Shown: positions 33,615 through 45,945, numbered from the stretch's first letter. The stretch: DNA of 64,000 nt from Endotrypanum monterogeii (GCA_000333855.2 CM007317.1:1239071-1303070); one strand, 5' to 3'. Program-made: numbers and translations. Notes: generated by a model from the sequence alone, not told the origin.

Positions 33615-36176
33615 ATGCACGGCTCGCAAGACACCTCGCGGCATTTGAATGGCGGCGTACATCATGTAACAAACTTGCAAGCGTCTCTCAACTCGGATTT
33701 GAATGACAATCAGTCTGCTGCTCTATCAAGGGGGACCTCATACCTCAGGTCTGCTCTCACGAGTGACGACAACGTCTCATCGAACTCGTCCTCCACCTTC
33801 TTCCACGATTACTGGGGCATGTTTCATGGCGCTGGGTCAATGCCTTCATGTGATGTGGAGAGCGAAGAAGAATTTGGGGAGTTCGATGAGCTCGTACGCA
33901 GCGGTTGCTTCGCACCCACGCAGCAGATTGATGCCCACCTTCCCCTATCTACCAGTGGCTTATCGACAGTTTTTTTGGCCGATGTGGATATGCCTAGCGG
34001 CTCGAGCGTTGAGTGGTATTCGGTCTACGATCAGAAAAAGGCGAGCCGCTCCAAGGGCAGCTGTTACTCCTTGATTCCATCGGTGCCCAGGAGGGACTTC
34101 TTGTCTACGCCGAGGATGGATATATCCTTTCTGGCGCCTTTTGTCGAACCCCTCTATAGTGAGCCCATTGCACCTTCAGAGGGGCTGCCGAGCAACTCGA
34201 TTGAACGTGAGGGCAGAAAGGAGAGCGCCAGTCGGCTTCGCATGGCAAGGCCCCATCGCTCACTTTTATTTTCGCAGCTGTCTTCAACAAAGGAGTTCGG
34301 TACATATCCCGGAGGAGAGTTCTCGCTTTGTTTCAAAAACCATACTTCCGACGACACGCAGGGCAGCCCTTTGGCATCAACACCGCTCAAGAAGCGGTTG
34401 TATCCGGCAGCACGCGCGGAGCTGGGAGAGATGCTGAAGCGCTGCTGGTACTCGCACCAGTCCAACTACAACAATGACTCTATCCCTGGTGACACGATGG
34501 GTTTGTGGTTTTATGGCATGGAAGAGGAGGCCGAGGAGGAGGAGTGTATCGTATCAAGGCGGTCGTCAGGCAAAGATATGAACGACAGTGCCCCACCCGT
34601 CGGTGCGAATGCTCACCTGTCTTCTCCACAAGCGATGTCCCGGGTATCTAGAGAAGCACATCCTGGCGCTCGGCGTGATGAATGGGTGAGTGCGATGGTG
34701 ACTAGAGGTAGCCACTCGCCCAGAAAATTTGAAGGTATCCACACTACCGACAGGTTGACACACAGTTCTTCCTTTTTTCGTCCTCGTAAATTCAGTAGTG
34801 GGAGTCGGCCCCTCGAATCCCTCAACGCAGGAGAAAGAATCTTCTCCAAAGCTGCTTTCCGTGTCCTACGTGGTAACTTTGACAACGACGACGCCAGCCT
34901 TGACAGTCGCATTTTGGATGCTTCCAGCAATTACGAAGGCGGCTCGAATAGCGGGAAGCTGAGGTGTTCGTCCTCTCGGCGGTCGTCTTCCCTGAGTCAT
35001 GGGCTTACATCAGGTAGTGTAGCTGGTAGGCTGAGGGGAAGCATCATAATGACGGGTGGCAGAGGCAACTCCTTGAACCCCCTTGCCGACGCCTCAGCGC
35101 GTCTTGAACAACCTGGACACGCCACGGCCAATATCATGAATAGACCTTCCCGAGGAAGATCGAGGGATCTTCCGCCTGCCGTCGGGTCACCTCCCTTCGG
35201 GCGAGTCCAGGATTTACGTTCTTCTATCTCGCATTCAGCGATGATCCTTAGGTGGCGACTGCTGAGTTTCCGCGATCTAGATGACACGCCGCTAACGAAT
35301 TACGAACAAGTTCCACACAGCGACGCAGCGAAACGAAGGAAAAAGAAAGGAAAGGATACGAGAAAGAGCAAGAGGAACGCAAGGCACCACAGGTCGCGCG
35401 ATGCTGCTCAGTGTGATGGTAGAGGCGAAGGTGCGACTTCAGGCGAGCACGGTGATGGGGCTCAGAAGGACAGCAACCTGCACGGGGGTGCAACACGAGT
35501 GTTCCAGGAAAGAGGCAAAGAGGGTTCACCTGTTGAGGTTTCTCAGCCGCAAGAAGGCGACAAGAAAAGTAATGGGTCTACTCACAAGAAAGGAGATGTC
35601 CATGAGTCCCTTCCGCACAACCTGGGAACACAACAGCAGTCTTCAATACGAGATGCGACTGACGTCGCCACCGGAACGGGGATGCGGCGGCCAAAGTCAA
35701 CGATATCGAGTCGTATTCCCTCTACATTTCCCGATAACTGTTCCCGTCGTCTATCGGGCATCACAGCAGGAGACAGATCGGCGAAATCGGGGGAAAATAT
35801 TCAGAGCTTCCCGGTGGCAGGCCCTGGCCATCTGCAGACCTCGAGTGCCGTGAGTAGGGAGTCACAACCACCTCACTCTTTTCAAGGTGAGAAGGGATTG
35901 CCGCTAATGAGCCCCTCAGCCACAGCGCGGCACGTCACTGTACACCGAAACACGCGAAGGATCAGTAAAACCTATGACCGCAAAGTTAGTGGAACTGGGC
36001 TGAAGGATATTAGTTGTCGGCAACTTTGCCCAGGGCCTCCCTCAGGGGCTCAACACTCTAGACCGATGCCACCCTACCGTCTTCCAAGAAGCCTGTACAG
36101 CGGCACGGACTCTCACCACACTGAAGCAACGCCGCAGATGTCAAGTCGCCAAACAGACCGGCTGCCGCAACTTTAG
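33615..36176 (+). CDS. Ser-rich disordered protein of unknown function
   Basis: This is an 853-residue protein; the ATG at 33615 follows a purine-rich leader. I do not recognise any family. Visible parts: an acidic aromatic stretch in the N-terminal quarter (the SEEEFGEFDELV region), a more ordered-looking segment at about 272-312 with LKRCWYSHQSNYNND followed by an acidic EEEAEEEE patch, many RSS/SRR clusters, and a strongly basic run at about 571-600 (KRRKKKGKDTRKSKR) that resembles a nuclear localisation or RNA/microtubule-binding patch. The rest is polar and low in hydrophobics. There is no signal peptide or membrane segment. Codon composition is steady throughout, which together with the length argues it is real. 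Confidence 0.8.
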   Translation: MHGSQDTSRHLNGGVHHVTNLQASLNSDLNDNQSAALSRGTSYLRSALTSDDNVSSNSSSTFFHDYWGMFHGAGSMPSCDVESEEEFGEFDELVRSGCFAPTQQIDAHLPLSTSGLSTVFLADVDMPSGSSVEWYSVYDQKKASRSKGSCYSLIPSVPRRDFLSTPRMDISFLAPFVEPLYSEPIAPSEGLPSNSIEREGRKESASRLRMARPHRSLLFSQLSSTKEFGTYPGGEFSLCFKNHTSDDTQGSPLASTPLKKRLYPAARAELGEMLKRCWYSHQSNYNNDSIPGDTMGLWFYGMEEEAEEEECIVSRRSSGKDMNDSAPPVGANAHLSSPQAMSRVSREAHPGARRDEWVSAMVTRGSHSPRKFEGIHTTDRLTHSSSFFRPRKFSSGSRPLESLNAGERIFSKAAFRVLRGNFDNDDASLDSRILDASSNYEGGSNSGKLRCSSSRRSSSLSHGLTSGSVAGRLRGSIIMTGGRGNSLNPLADASARLEQPGHATANIMNRPSRGRSRDLPPAVGSPPFGRVQDLRSSISHSAMILRWRLLSFRDLDDTPLTNYEQVPHSDAAKRRKKKGKDTRKSKRNARHHRSRDAAQCDGRGEGATSGEHGDGAQKDSNLHGGATRVFQERGKEGSPVEVSQPQEGDKKSNGSTHKKGDVHESLPHNLGTQQQSSIRDATDVATGTGMRRPKSTISSRIPSTFPDNCSRRLSGITAGDRSAKSGENIQSFPVAGPGHLQTSSAVSRESQPPHSFQGEKGLPLMSPSATARHVTVHRNTRRISKTYDRKVSGTGLKDISCRQLCPGPPSGAQHSRPMPPYRLPRSLYSGTDSHHTEATPQMSSRQTDRLPQL

Positions 36177-36823
36177 CCCCCTCCCCCCCCTCTCCGCTTT
36201 TCAGTGTTCCTTCCATCCCTGCCGCCACCATTCCCCTGCCCTTTCCTCTCATCGTAAGGGGTGCCGGTCCGTTCGCGCGTGTGCGTGGGTGTGCTGGACT
36301 GGCGTGATAACCTGTCTGCAAATAGGCTCCTCTTCTTCTTTAAAACTCTCGATTCTTTTTCTGTGTTAGGGGGAGAGTGAGGCTTGCGTCTGAGTTAGAA
36401 TCGCCGCCGCCTCCGCGGAGGCTGTCACATCATGATTATTCTTATGGGGCTTCGAAGTGAAACGTTTTTTTTTTTTCGATGAAGGGCTTTCGTGCTTTAT
36501 TCTTAATGACAATTTTTTTTGTTTAGGGGTGGATAGCAAAGGGCTAGTGGAAAATGCACCTGGGTGTGTGTTTGCACAAAAAAAGTGTTGGGCGGTGTTA
36601 TTTCTGAAAATTTCTGTGTGGTGATGTGCGTTGTTCTCTCTAACCGTCTAGTGCACATGCACACACAAGTGCATTCATATTATTGAGGGTCCTCCGTGGG
36701 CTGTGATTGACGCGTAATTCATTCTCAAAAGGATTTTTTTTTGTGTGTCTCCGGTTAGGTGCGTGCAATAACTGCAACCCAAGGCAGCGTACGCGTTCTT
36801 TTTGTTGATATGTTTTTAAGGTT

Positions 36824-36869
36824 CACCTCATCTGATATATATATATATATATATATATTAGGTGAGGTG
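36824..36869. repeat. TA microsatellite inside an inverted repeat
   Basis: CACCTCA at 36824-36830 and TGAGGTG at 36863-36869 are perfect reverse complements and flank a self-complementary TA tract. The whole 46 bp can fold into one long stem. Confidence 0.7.
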
Positions 36870-37384
36870 TAGATATGGCTGCGCGCGTGTACATACTTAA
36901 TATAGGCATGTGTATATTCATACGTCTCTGTATTTTTCTGCTTTTTTCTGCTGACACGATGGCGTTTATCACACAGATAGGTGTGATTATTGTGAGATGA
37001 TAAGGCAGTTGCTATTCATACAGTCACGAAATAGAATATTTTTTCAAAAATATTTGCAGTGAAGTCTGCTGCTAGTAACCCCCTCCTTCTTCTGCTCTTA
37101 CTTCTGTGATACCCCGTCCTGGATTTGTTTTGATCTTTTTTTTTTTTTTCTGTCGTTCGACCGTCATTTTTTTTTTTTTCGGTGAGGGGAGGACTTCTGT
37201 TTTCTATGTGTACAAGTGCTTGCTTGACTTCAGTTTTTTTTTTTTTTGGTTGTGTGTCTATTGCTCACCCTAACATATTTTTTTCTAAAGTATATTTTTA
37301 TCCCTAATAGAGGAGCCCGATATCTGAAGAGGGGGGTAGCACTCTTTTGCCAACCGCGAAGGGTATAGGGAAGACTAAATGGGG

Positions 37385-37389
<5 letters not shown>

Positions 37390-37417
<28 letters not shown>
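37390..37417. repeat. (TA)n microsatellite
   Basis: An alternating tract of about 28 bp. Confidence 0.85.
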
Positions 37418-37420
<3 letters not shown>

Positions 37421-40192
37421 ATTGTTCTCTTCGCGTCTTTGTGTGTGCTCACTATTGTTCCCTCGATCCCCCCAGCGTACTTCCTGCGGATTGCAGCAAC
37501 TGATTCACTAAATTTGGGAAAGGAGAAGGGAACATGCCCACCGCCAGGGATCGTGGGGCACTGAGCGTCACTTCCTCTGAATCCCCTCCTCTCTCCCCCC
37601 ACGCAGAGAAGGGTAAAAAAAGATCACGTACAGACAGGTGAAACGAATGGGTTGTCTCCCCACCGGGATCTCCGTTTGAGTATGGAAAAAAGAGATTTCT
37701 GTGTCCAGCATGAATCAGTAAAATCCCAGTGATGATCCCTCGCCTTACGGTTTGGTGCAGTTGACTGGATGCAGCGATATATTTCGAAGCAATATTTCTA
37801 CGACGACCGCGCGGTGATCTCGGAAGAGAGCCCCTCTTCCCACATCACCAACACCACCATAGTCTAACTATTGACCCTGCGCTGCCCGTGTGGATCCCCT
37901 GGAGGCGTAAATAGGCACGAATGTTCAGGGCCAAGTGGGAGACCTCCTCTCAGTCCTGGCAAAGGTTTTTTTTTTTTTTTAGCGTCCCGCGCTGAGTCGA
38001 CCGCGGCGCCACCGCCACAGGGGTAGGAAATGTCGACGGGGACTCGTATCCTTTAAGTGGTCGTTTTGCTCATTCATCGGCTTTCAGCTGCGTTGTAGTC
38101 CTAGAAGACGACATAAAAGAGCACCACCTGTGAATGCAAATCTCCACAAAGGTAATTGCGTAAGATCCCTTCCCTTTGTCCGAGTGGTGGGCTCGCTGCA
38201 TGTGGTCCAGGAGGATACCCCGTCTGCGCAACCTTCTTTTCCCTCATAGGCCTCTTTTCATCCCTCCGATTATTTATCTAGTAGTACTCTCAGCCTCCCT
38301 CCCCAGTAGTGGGTGAGAGGGGTACTACACCTCCCAACGGTCTCATTATCCTGATATGTCAATGAAGCGGCGACGGCTTGCCCTGGCTTTGGACTCTCGC
38401 GGAATACATTCTACACTTTCTGCACTGTAGCGACCCCCCTTCCTCGGAATGAGAAAAGCCTTCCGCAGCACGACCCTACAGCAGCGTTGCTGCCCGTGCC
38501 GCTGAAGAGGCGTGTGACCCTCACCATACATCCCAGCGTTGACGTGGTCTAGGTACAGCGGGCTGCATAGATGAAAAAAGAGACCTCCCTCTTCTTTTTA
38601 TCCAAGCTAGAAAAAAAAAAAGATTGATGGACTCTAAACTCCATGAAAAGTGTGTGCTGCAAACGGTTTCATTGCCACAAAACTGTCCAACGAGGCGGGT
38701 TTGTACAGCTTTTGTGAAGGATCTTGCGACCAACTTTCTGCTTTGTGACTGCAGTGCAGCTCCTTTCATTCGAGCATTCCATCTTCCCCCTGCTGGTTCT
38801 TGAGTGAGCCCCGAAATTTTCCTGAAGCATCGATATCGCTCTCGAAAACGGGCGCCGAACTCCTCCTGCCGCAAGCACTTCTTTTTCCTTTGAGATGAAA
38901 CACCAGCGTACGTTCAAGCACCAACCGATTCGGTGGGCGGCGCTCCCCACGTTTATCTTCAAGGATGCCATAGTGGAGACGAGAACTCGAATCAATTCCA
39001 GACACTAGGCATTTTCTTTTTTCCAACTGGGGTGGGGGTCGGGAGCAGCTCCTTCCCCGAATGTGAAGCTGGAGGCCATGGGCTCGATCATTCCGAAACA
39101 TGGGCAAGGAGGTGTGACCGTTTTGACCAGCTTGCTTTTGTTTGTTTGTTTGTTTCTGCCCCTGCATACGCTTCTCACCTAAACGGTGGAGGATCCTGCA
39201 TTGGATATATTTTTAGGGTGCGCTGGTAATGGTGATACTGCTTGGTCTGAGTGCGCCCTTCTTGTCGACTCAGTTTTCCCGCACTCACTCGGAACTCTGT
39301 CAACATCGGCGGCGTGACCTGGGACAACGCACACTGCAGGTATTGCTGGCGAAGGGCACTCGTCGGCAAATTCAACTCGATTTCGCTTGAAGGGGGGCAA
39401 TTTCTGATGTGACGCACCAGGACAAAAAACCACACAGGTCGGAAAATGCTTAGAACCAAATAAACCAGCCCACTGCCAACCAGAGGCTGGGAGAGAGCAT
39501 CGTTACATTTTTCCGTCGACGAGACTACCTTGACTTTGGTCTGCGGCAACGGTACGCGACATTTCGATCCCCACATGATTGACAGAAAGACAGAAGTAAT
39601 TATCCACGCTGGCACCCTGGCAGCCCCTGCAGGCGTGATGAGGATGACAGGAGGTACCACGACGCTGTGTTAAGAGGGGCATTCACCTACGCCAACACTC
39701 ACACCTTTCCTTACGACAGCGGTTGTATCACGTGGTGAAACGATTGGAACACTTTTTTTTTTCGCACTATATTGTATGCTAATAGAAGTGTATGGACTCC
39801 TTTCCCCCCTTCCCGTCTTGAAGAGACAGAATCATTTGTCAAACAGGTTTGCAAAGGGAGGGGAGTCTGAGTGGTGAGCACACCTTTCCGATTTGTGCAA
39901 CTGTGGTGTATTTCAGGAAGACAATGTACCCAATGGCACCACGAAAGCCGAACTGATGAACGAAAACAAGCAAACAAAAGCTGCCTGCATCAAAATAGTA
40001 CCCACTGTGGGTTGGGGGGGGGGAGGGAGGGATTGAATGAGCGGCTTCTTCCCTACTGGGCACTGTGAACATGTGTTTGTTCACCTACAGAGAGAAAGTT
40101 AAGGGTACTTACCACGCAACTTTTTGTGTGAAGAGATGCCTATTTGCATTTTTCAGGACAACAGATCATTGTCTCGAGCAGTCTGCTCTGAG

Positions 40193-40223
40193 CATGTATA
40201 CGCATACATGATTACATGTATGC
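40193..40223. repeat. Overlapping alternative hairpins
   Basis: CATGTAT (40193-40199) pairs with ATACATG (40204-40210). GCATACATG (40202-40210) also pairs perfectly with CATGTATGC (40215-40223). The two stems share the middle arm and are mutually exclusive. Confidence 0.55.
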
Positions 40224-40827
40224 ATATATTTATGTGAAGCGTAGCACGGGAGGCGAGCGACGATTTGCAGCGGGCGCCCACGCTGAAGACTTGCTTTGGC
40301 GATCTATGACCTCACCTGGCACGTTGAGAAATTGTCTCCTGTGCCACACGCAGATACACACACAGGCAGACACGAAATGGGGCGAGTGGGTGTAGACTTT
40401 CGTGGCCCTGTCAGCTCTGAGCCCCGAAGTCTGACTCGGCTTATCAGACGTCAATCGCAGAGCACCACTCCGGGTAAGGGGCAAAAAGGGCAAGAAAATT
40501 GCCTCGATCACGTTGCGGAGCCAGTCAAAATCTGACTCACCGTGGACAGAGGGATGTAATGTGGATGCAGGATGGACATGAGGAAGAGAATCGGAAGTGG
40601 ATCTCTGCACGTACTTGTGGGTCTTTTTTTTCTTTTCTTGAGACAAAACGCCAAGAGAAGGGTAAAAAAGGAAGGCGTCTTCCCACAGTCTACTAGTGTG
40701 GGAAATCCGCCCCCCCTTTTTTTTTCTTTGCTGGTTTCTCTTTGATCCTTAGCGATAGACAAGTGAGCTTAAAAACATACACAAAGACTAGCAGATGAAC
40801 TCCATTGTACATCTACATGTACATGCG

Positions 40828-40856
<29 letters not shown>
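40828..40856. repeat. (TA)n microsatellite
   Basis: A tract of about 29 bp. Confidence 0.85.
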
Positions 40857-40860
<4 letters not shown>

Positions 40861-41446
40861 TTATTTTCGCACCGCGCATTTATCTTGTCGTCTGCCCCCC
40901 TGCTTCCTCTCATTTCATTTATCTTGATCTTATCTTTCTCTCATACACGGGCGTGTGTGTAAGAGTGTGCGCGATTATTTTTTCATATTTCTCTGTCCTT
41001 CCTTTTTTCACCTACTGTGCGCTCATCGCCCGTCTTTTCCTGCTGCAAGTCTTTGGTGTTCGTAATTTGCCCGCCGATGGTGTTTTCATCACCGTTTCCC
41101 TTCCACTCCCCCTCCCCCCCTTTTTTTAATTATTTTTTGCAACTTCGCCCCGCCCTGGAAAGGAGTAATCCTCGACTATCGAATGTGTTCAGGACGCGGG
41201 CCTACATCCAACTGATGTCGTCATTAAAATCTTTTTCTATTTTGGTCTGCTGTCAGCATTCATTCGTAACCCCGCTCTTTGTAGTTATGCTCGCCTTTGC
41301 CCCCCTTTTTTTTTTCCCGGTGGCGTCGCTTTCTCTTTTTCTGTTGTCTTTTTTTTTTCTATTATTATTTTGTTGAATTTGAGTTGTCTCTTGAGAGTTT
41401 TTCTTTTGTTCTTTCTGTGCGTTTTTTTTTTTCCGCTCCTGATATG

Positions 41447-41452
<6 letters not shown>

Positions 41453-41490
<38 letters not shown>
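41453..41490. repeat. (TA)n microsatellite
   Basis: A tract of about 38 bp, the second longest in the window. Confidence 0.85.
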
Positions 41491-41493
<3 letters not shown>

Positions 41494-42692
41494 CTCATTC
41501 TTTTTTGTGGGACTTATTTTTACGTTGGGTGCAGTGTTCAAGTTGTTTTCTATGGTAGCTTATGGAGGGTGGAGAGGGAGCAAAGGATGTGTACATGAGC
41601 TGCCGCCTCTTCACTCGCTCCTTTTTTTTCTTCGGAAATTGTGAACAGCACGCATTTTGGATGAAATGCAGAAGAGAAAAAAAAACGTTCGAATATGAAA
41701 ACATCGATCTGGTATTTGTCGCCATGCGTGTTTGCAAATAATGATCTACATTTGGACTGTCGCCCGCATCCCCCCTCCTCTTCCCCCCTCCGGTGTTTCA
41801 GTTCATTTTTTTTTCTGTGCTGTCTACCCTTATTTGTGTGACGATATTTTTTTTTTTCTTTCGGGGGGGAGGGCTTATGTCGATACGCCAATCTCTTTCT
41901 CCCCTTCCCTGTTTGACCATGTGCATTGTAAGACTGCTCTCTGCAAGCGAGAATAAAAAGGGAAGGACCTGCTAACACTCCCTACATTCCCTCCCAGCTT
42001 TGTCGCTCGTCTGTGATGGGTGACAGTAGTATTGCCATACCCCGACATCCGTGAACCTCGCAACACCCCCCTTGCTCCAAGCGAAAGGGAATTATCTTAT
42101 TAAAGTTTGAGGCTGACATTCACATCTTTTTGCTAGTTGTCCTCCGCTTATTATCGTACACCCGCACGGCAGATGACGCGAAGACAGGGCTTAAAGGGAG
42201 TATCTACCTATCGTTGATACACAGGCACACACGCATACGCATTGCCGACCTAAAAAATATGTATTTCTGCTGATGTTTCTGTTGCAGCGGGTGTGCTAAG
42301 TGAAAGTTGTCTCTGACTTGCACGTTTGGAAAAAGGAATACTCTCTACACAGGTTTGTTAGTGCTGCGCTACACTTGGTCATCTCATTTTCTCGCCTCGC
42401 TGTTTTCATCTTTCCCTCGTCTCCCCCTCCTTCCTGCTCCAACGGGGAATACCAAGCCGGTTGTGGTGTTGACATAGAGGTAGGCGCGCACGTTCTGCAC
42501 ATCTCATCATTTCAGAGCGAGAATTTCGCCCTCATGTCATGATTTGGAACACAATACATCGCCGCCATCACTGGTTTTTGTCTCTTTATCGATCACCTAT
42601 TTGGTTAGGACTGACCTTCACGACAGTAGTGAATATACCGCGCTTTCAGGGTTTCCCACTGCTTCAGTGCTCCTCCGCATGCGCTGGATAGC

Positions 42693-42763
42693 ACACAGGC
42701 TACAGACTCTCGTAAGGAGTCTGCGTGTCTGAAGGTGTCATTCTGTACGCTGAGAATGACACC
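42693..42763. other. Two adjacent hairpins, candidate structured RNA
   Basis: Hairpin 1 pairs CAGACTC (42703-42709) with GAGTCTG (42717-42723) around a 7-nt loop, with a possible outer helix ACAC (42693-42696) to GTGT (42725-42728). Hairpin 2 pairs 11 bases perfectly, 42734-42744 with 42753-42763, around an 8-nt loop. The sequence is not low-complexity. Trypanosomatid H/ACA-type snoRNAs are single hairpins, which is one possible class, but I could not assign one. Confidence 0.35.
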
Positions 42764-45700
42764 GGTAAATCAACTGTGCGAACCCTGCGTCGCTTTTTCA
42801 TTTGGTCGTCGTGAATACGGCGGTGCCTCCGCCCCGTCCCCTCCTCTGGCTTCTTTGCATCACCCCCCCCCTCCTCCCCTCCTCTGCTCCTCCTCCTTCC
42901 TTCCTGCCACTTTTGTCCTCCTCATACACGTTACGCCGCACATTTTCCCCATTTCCCCTCCTTTTTTTTTTCTTCGTCTGTGCTGCTTTCACCTTCCCTC
43001 CTACTTTGGCCCTTCTCGTGATGGAAAGGCTCACCGATCTACACTACAGCGCACAGGCGCATCGTTGACGCCGCTGCTACTGCTAGCCACCAGCGACGCT
43101 GGCGTGAGATAGCACAGCGGGAGGGAGAGACGCGGTGCTTCTACCCTGCAGTCATCAACATCATAAACTCAGACCATCGCGGTCCACACTGGTAGAAGGA
43201 CACGCACACACACGCTTCGGCTTACACCCCTCAGCTTCTTAACGTCGTATCTCTCTTTTTCTGCCTTTTGAAGATTTGATTATTTATTCTTTGGTCCGAA
43301 GCCATTTTTTTTTTCCCCGGTAGGGGACGAACCGCGCACCCGTCTTGCCGCAACGCATCCACTGCGGCTCCAGTGGTGCGGAACACGTACGCATATTATT
43401 AACATTTGAGGAGGGAAGAGGAGTTGTGGACTACAAGAGGAATACTGCTATCTTCCACGCACACTGTCACATTCAGGTGGATATTTGGCAAGTCTCATAC
43501 CACACATCGACGCAAACACGATTCACACCATCTAGACTTTTTTGCCTATCGCCCCTCTTGTTGCTGTTTTCTTCTGTTCATTCACATCTGTTGTCGGACA
43601 GCGCGTATATTCTGCTGCAGCTTCTGAGGGCTTCAAGTAAAATAGGGTGTCTCGAAGCCTCGTCACTTCTGTGAACATATCGTGCGGAACTTCTTTTCTT
43701 CTTTTAAAAAAATCTAGTTGCACTTTACCTCTCGTCCACTGCGACTGCTTTCGCCTTTCCCAAAAGAGCGACTCAGCCTGTTGTGCCTCCTCCTTGCCCG
43801 TTTCTTTTTTTTTTTTTTCAGCTCCCATTGCCATTTCATTAGCACAAGGAACAACACATTGAGGGAGCATTCCCCCCCCCCCCCTCCTCCTCCAAATAAA
43901 TACACACACACACACACAGAGACCGGCCGACCCGACAGAGACGCGCACACAGGCACACATATACCGCCTCTGCCTACATCACTCTTTGACCTTCTTTGTT
44001 TTTCTGCTGTTGTCTCTAGGTTGGCGAAGACGTCTCGACGTGCCACCAAAACGTCTGGTGGGCGATACCCAAAGGGGAAGTAAAGACACAGTGTGTGTCG
44101 ACCTGAGTAACCAACCAGGTAAGTGGTTTGTTCCTGCCCCCAACGATAGCCACCCGTCGTTCTAGAGCGGGGGTACTTGGTGGTGGGCAATTAGGTTGAA
44201 GGAGGACCATCAAGTTTCTTTACGGAAAACGACGGCTGTTTGAAGCTATCGTCGCTCTCCCTTTTTTTTTTTCCTCCCTTCGAAGTGATCTGATATTGTG
44301 GCCACGCTCGATATGGTCTGGTGTGCCCCTGCAGTCTCCTTCTGTCTCCCCTACACTGTACCCACTCCTTCATCATTTGTCTTCCTCATTACCATTGATT
44401 CTTGTCTACCGCTTTTCTCCTCTTTGTCGCCGCTGCGTCGCGTGTTGCGTTCCTCTTCAAAAAAGACGTCAAGGCAACGGTGGAGATACGAAGAAAAAAG
44501 GTTGATAATTGACGTGCACACTTTTTTTTTTTTAGGGAGGGGGGTACCAACGGTGAGCGTCTTTTCATTATTTCGTGTTGGTGTGTGCGCGAGTGTGTGT
44601 GTCATACCTTGTTGGTTTACTTGATGTCTTCTATTTTGCCGCATGGGCGCGCGCATCATTTTTTTTTTCTTTCTCTAGACTGATTTATATCTACTCCATT
44701 CTTCGAAGAGATTATTTCGGTGTCGCCGCTCTACTAGTCTTGTGGACACCACCTTGAGGTTGCGGTTTGTCTCTCTGTCTGTCTCTGTGTGAACGTGCTC
44801 ATAGTTCAGCGTTGGTGTTTTCGCCCTAGAAGCTTCTTAGAAACCAAAAATAAAATAATAAAAGCAGCTGCAGTAGACGCATACTCAAGGGGGATCACGA
44901 ACAAAAAAAAAACTCGGGTTGTTTTGTTTTCCTGAATTGATTTTCAATTTTTGAGCTCTCTCTTTTCCTTCAATTTTGCAGTGTTTATATCCTATTCCTG
45001 TCCGCAGTCGTGTGTGCACAAGTGATCTTCATCGGTGTTCCACCTCTATTCTTTCAATTTGGGGTGTGTTTGGGTCTGGGTCGTGCCGACGGACGACTGT
45101 TGGACGGCGTAGGTAACGGTGTTGGCGTCTCTTAAATTGAAAGAAAAAAAAATTAATACCATCTTTGCGTTCTTGCGGTTTTTCTGCCTCTTCGCTTGTA
45201 GGGGACACACCCATCCTTGGGATTGCTGTATCGACCTTCCTGACAGCCGCTCTCTTTTTTTTTGTGTGTTTTATCTCTCACCGAAGCGAACCGGCCGACC
45301 GCTACGGTGCCTTGTCTTCCTTGTGTATATATTTTGAATTCTTTGTTCTCTACTGTTGCTGACATTTTTCTCCATTGTTCCTTTCTCTTTTTTTATTATT
45401 CATTGGCTGCTTTTTCTTCTCTTAAACATATTTTTCCTCTGCCCTGTCTGCCGCCTCCTCGCTGTCGTGTACGTCGAAGGCACAAACACACACACACAAA
45501 CACACAAACACCTAACACTTAGCGGGGCGTTTGCCCAAACGACGGCACTGTTTTAGTATTTTTGAATTCCCTGCACTTTACCTGTGAAGGCGTCGGTGAG
45601 GTGTAAACATACAATATTTGCAGTGTTTTTTTTTTTTTATGCTCTAACGTGCAGCGAGCGTGTTTTTAAGTTTTTTTTTTTGTTGTGGTGTGTGTGTCTG

Positions 45701-45770
45701 TGTGCATGAGTTTGACTGACTCATAGCTCGCGCAGGAAGTGTTTTCTTTTTGACGGCTCGACTTTTTTCT

Positions 45771-45824
45771 CCTCTTTTTTTTTTTTGATATTTTTGCCCT
45801 TTTGTTTTTTTGTATCCTGTGTAG
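45771..45824 (+). promoter_or_regulatory. Splice acceptor for the 45946 gene
   Basis: A long T tract over 45763-45815 ends in gtgtag with AG at 45823-45824, giving a 5' UTR of about 120 nt. Confidence 0.5.
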
Positions 45825-45945
45825 ATCTTCTATTCTCAGAGATCCCGTGTTGTTTCCCCTTGGGTGGGGTATCGCTACCATCTTTGCGCCACTTGTCCGC
45901 AACTTTTGCCACTCTTTGTGCGGATTCATCTCTCAAGCTACGGTG

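Larger units (their letters stand above)
36177..45945. other. 9.8 kb spacer, the longest in the window
   Basis: TA tracts lie at 36835-36859, 37390-37417, 40828-40856 and 41453-41490. Hairpin loci occur at 36824-36869, 40193-40223 and 42693-42763. The stretch at about 37.6-40.6 kb has ordinary complexity; it includes minus-strand open frames at 38766-39167 (133 codons) and 39175-39660 (161 codons, GTG start, two hydrophobic segments) that I do not call as genes. From about 40.9 kb the sequence returns to T/C tracts, with a long G-run/CA locus near 43876-43918. Confidence 0.6.

Noticed and set aside
39175..39660. Minus-strand open frame with two hydrophobic stretches
   Set aside because: The start is GTG, the strand opposes the gene cluster, and no family is recognised. 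It is kept only as part of the island finding.
43714..44190. Minus-strand open frame of 158 codons with Gly and Cys-Val runs
   Set aside because: The runs come from C-tract and CA microsatellite; composition is not protein-like.
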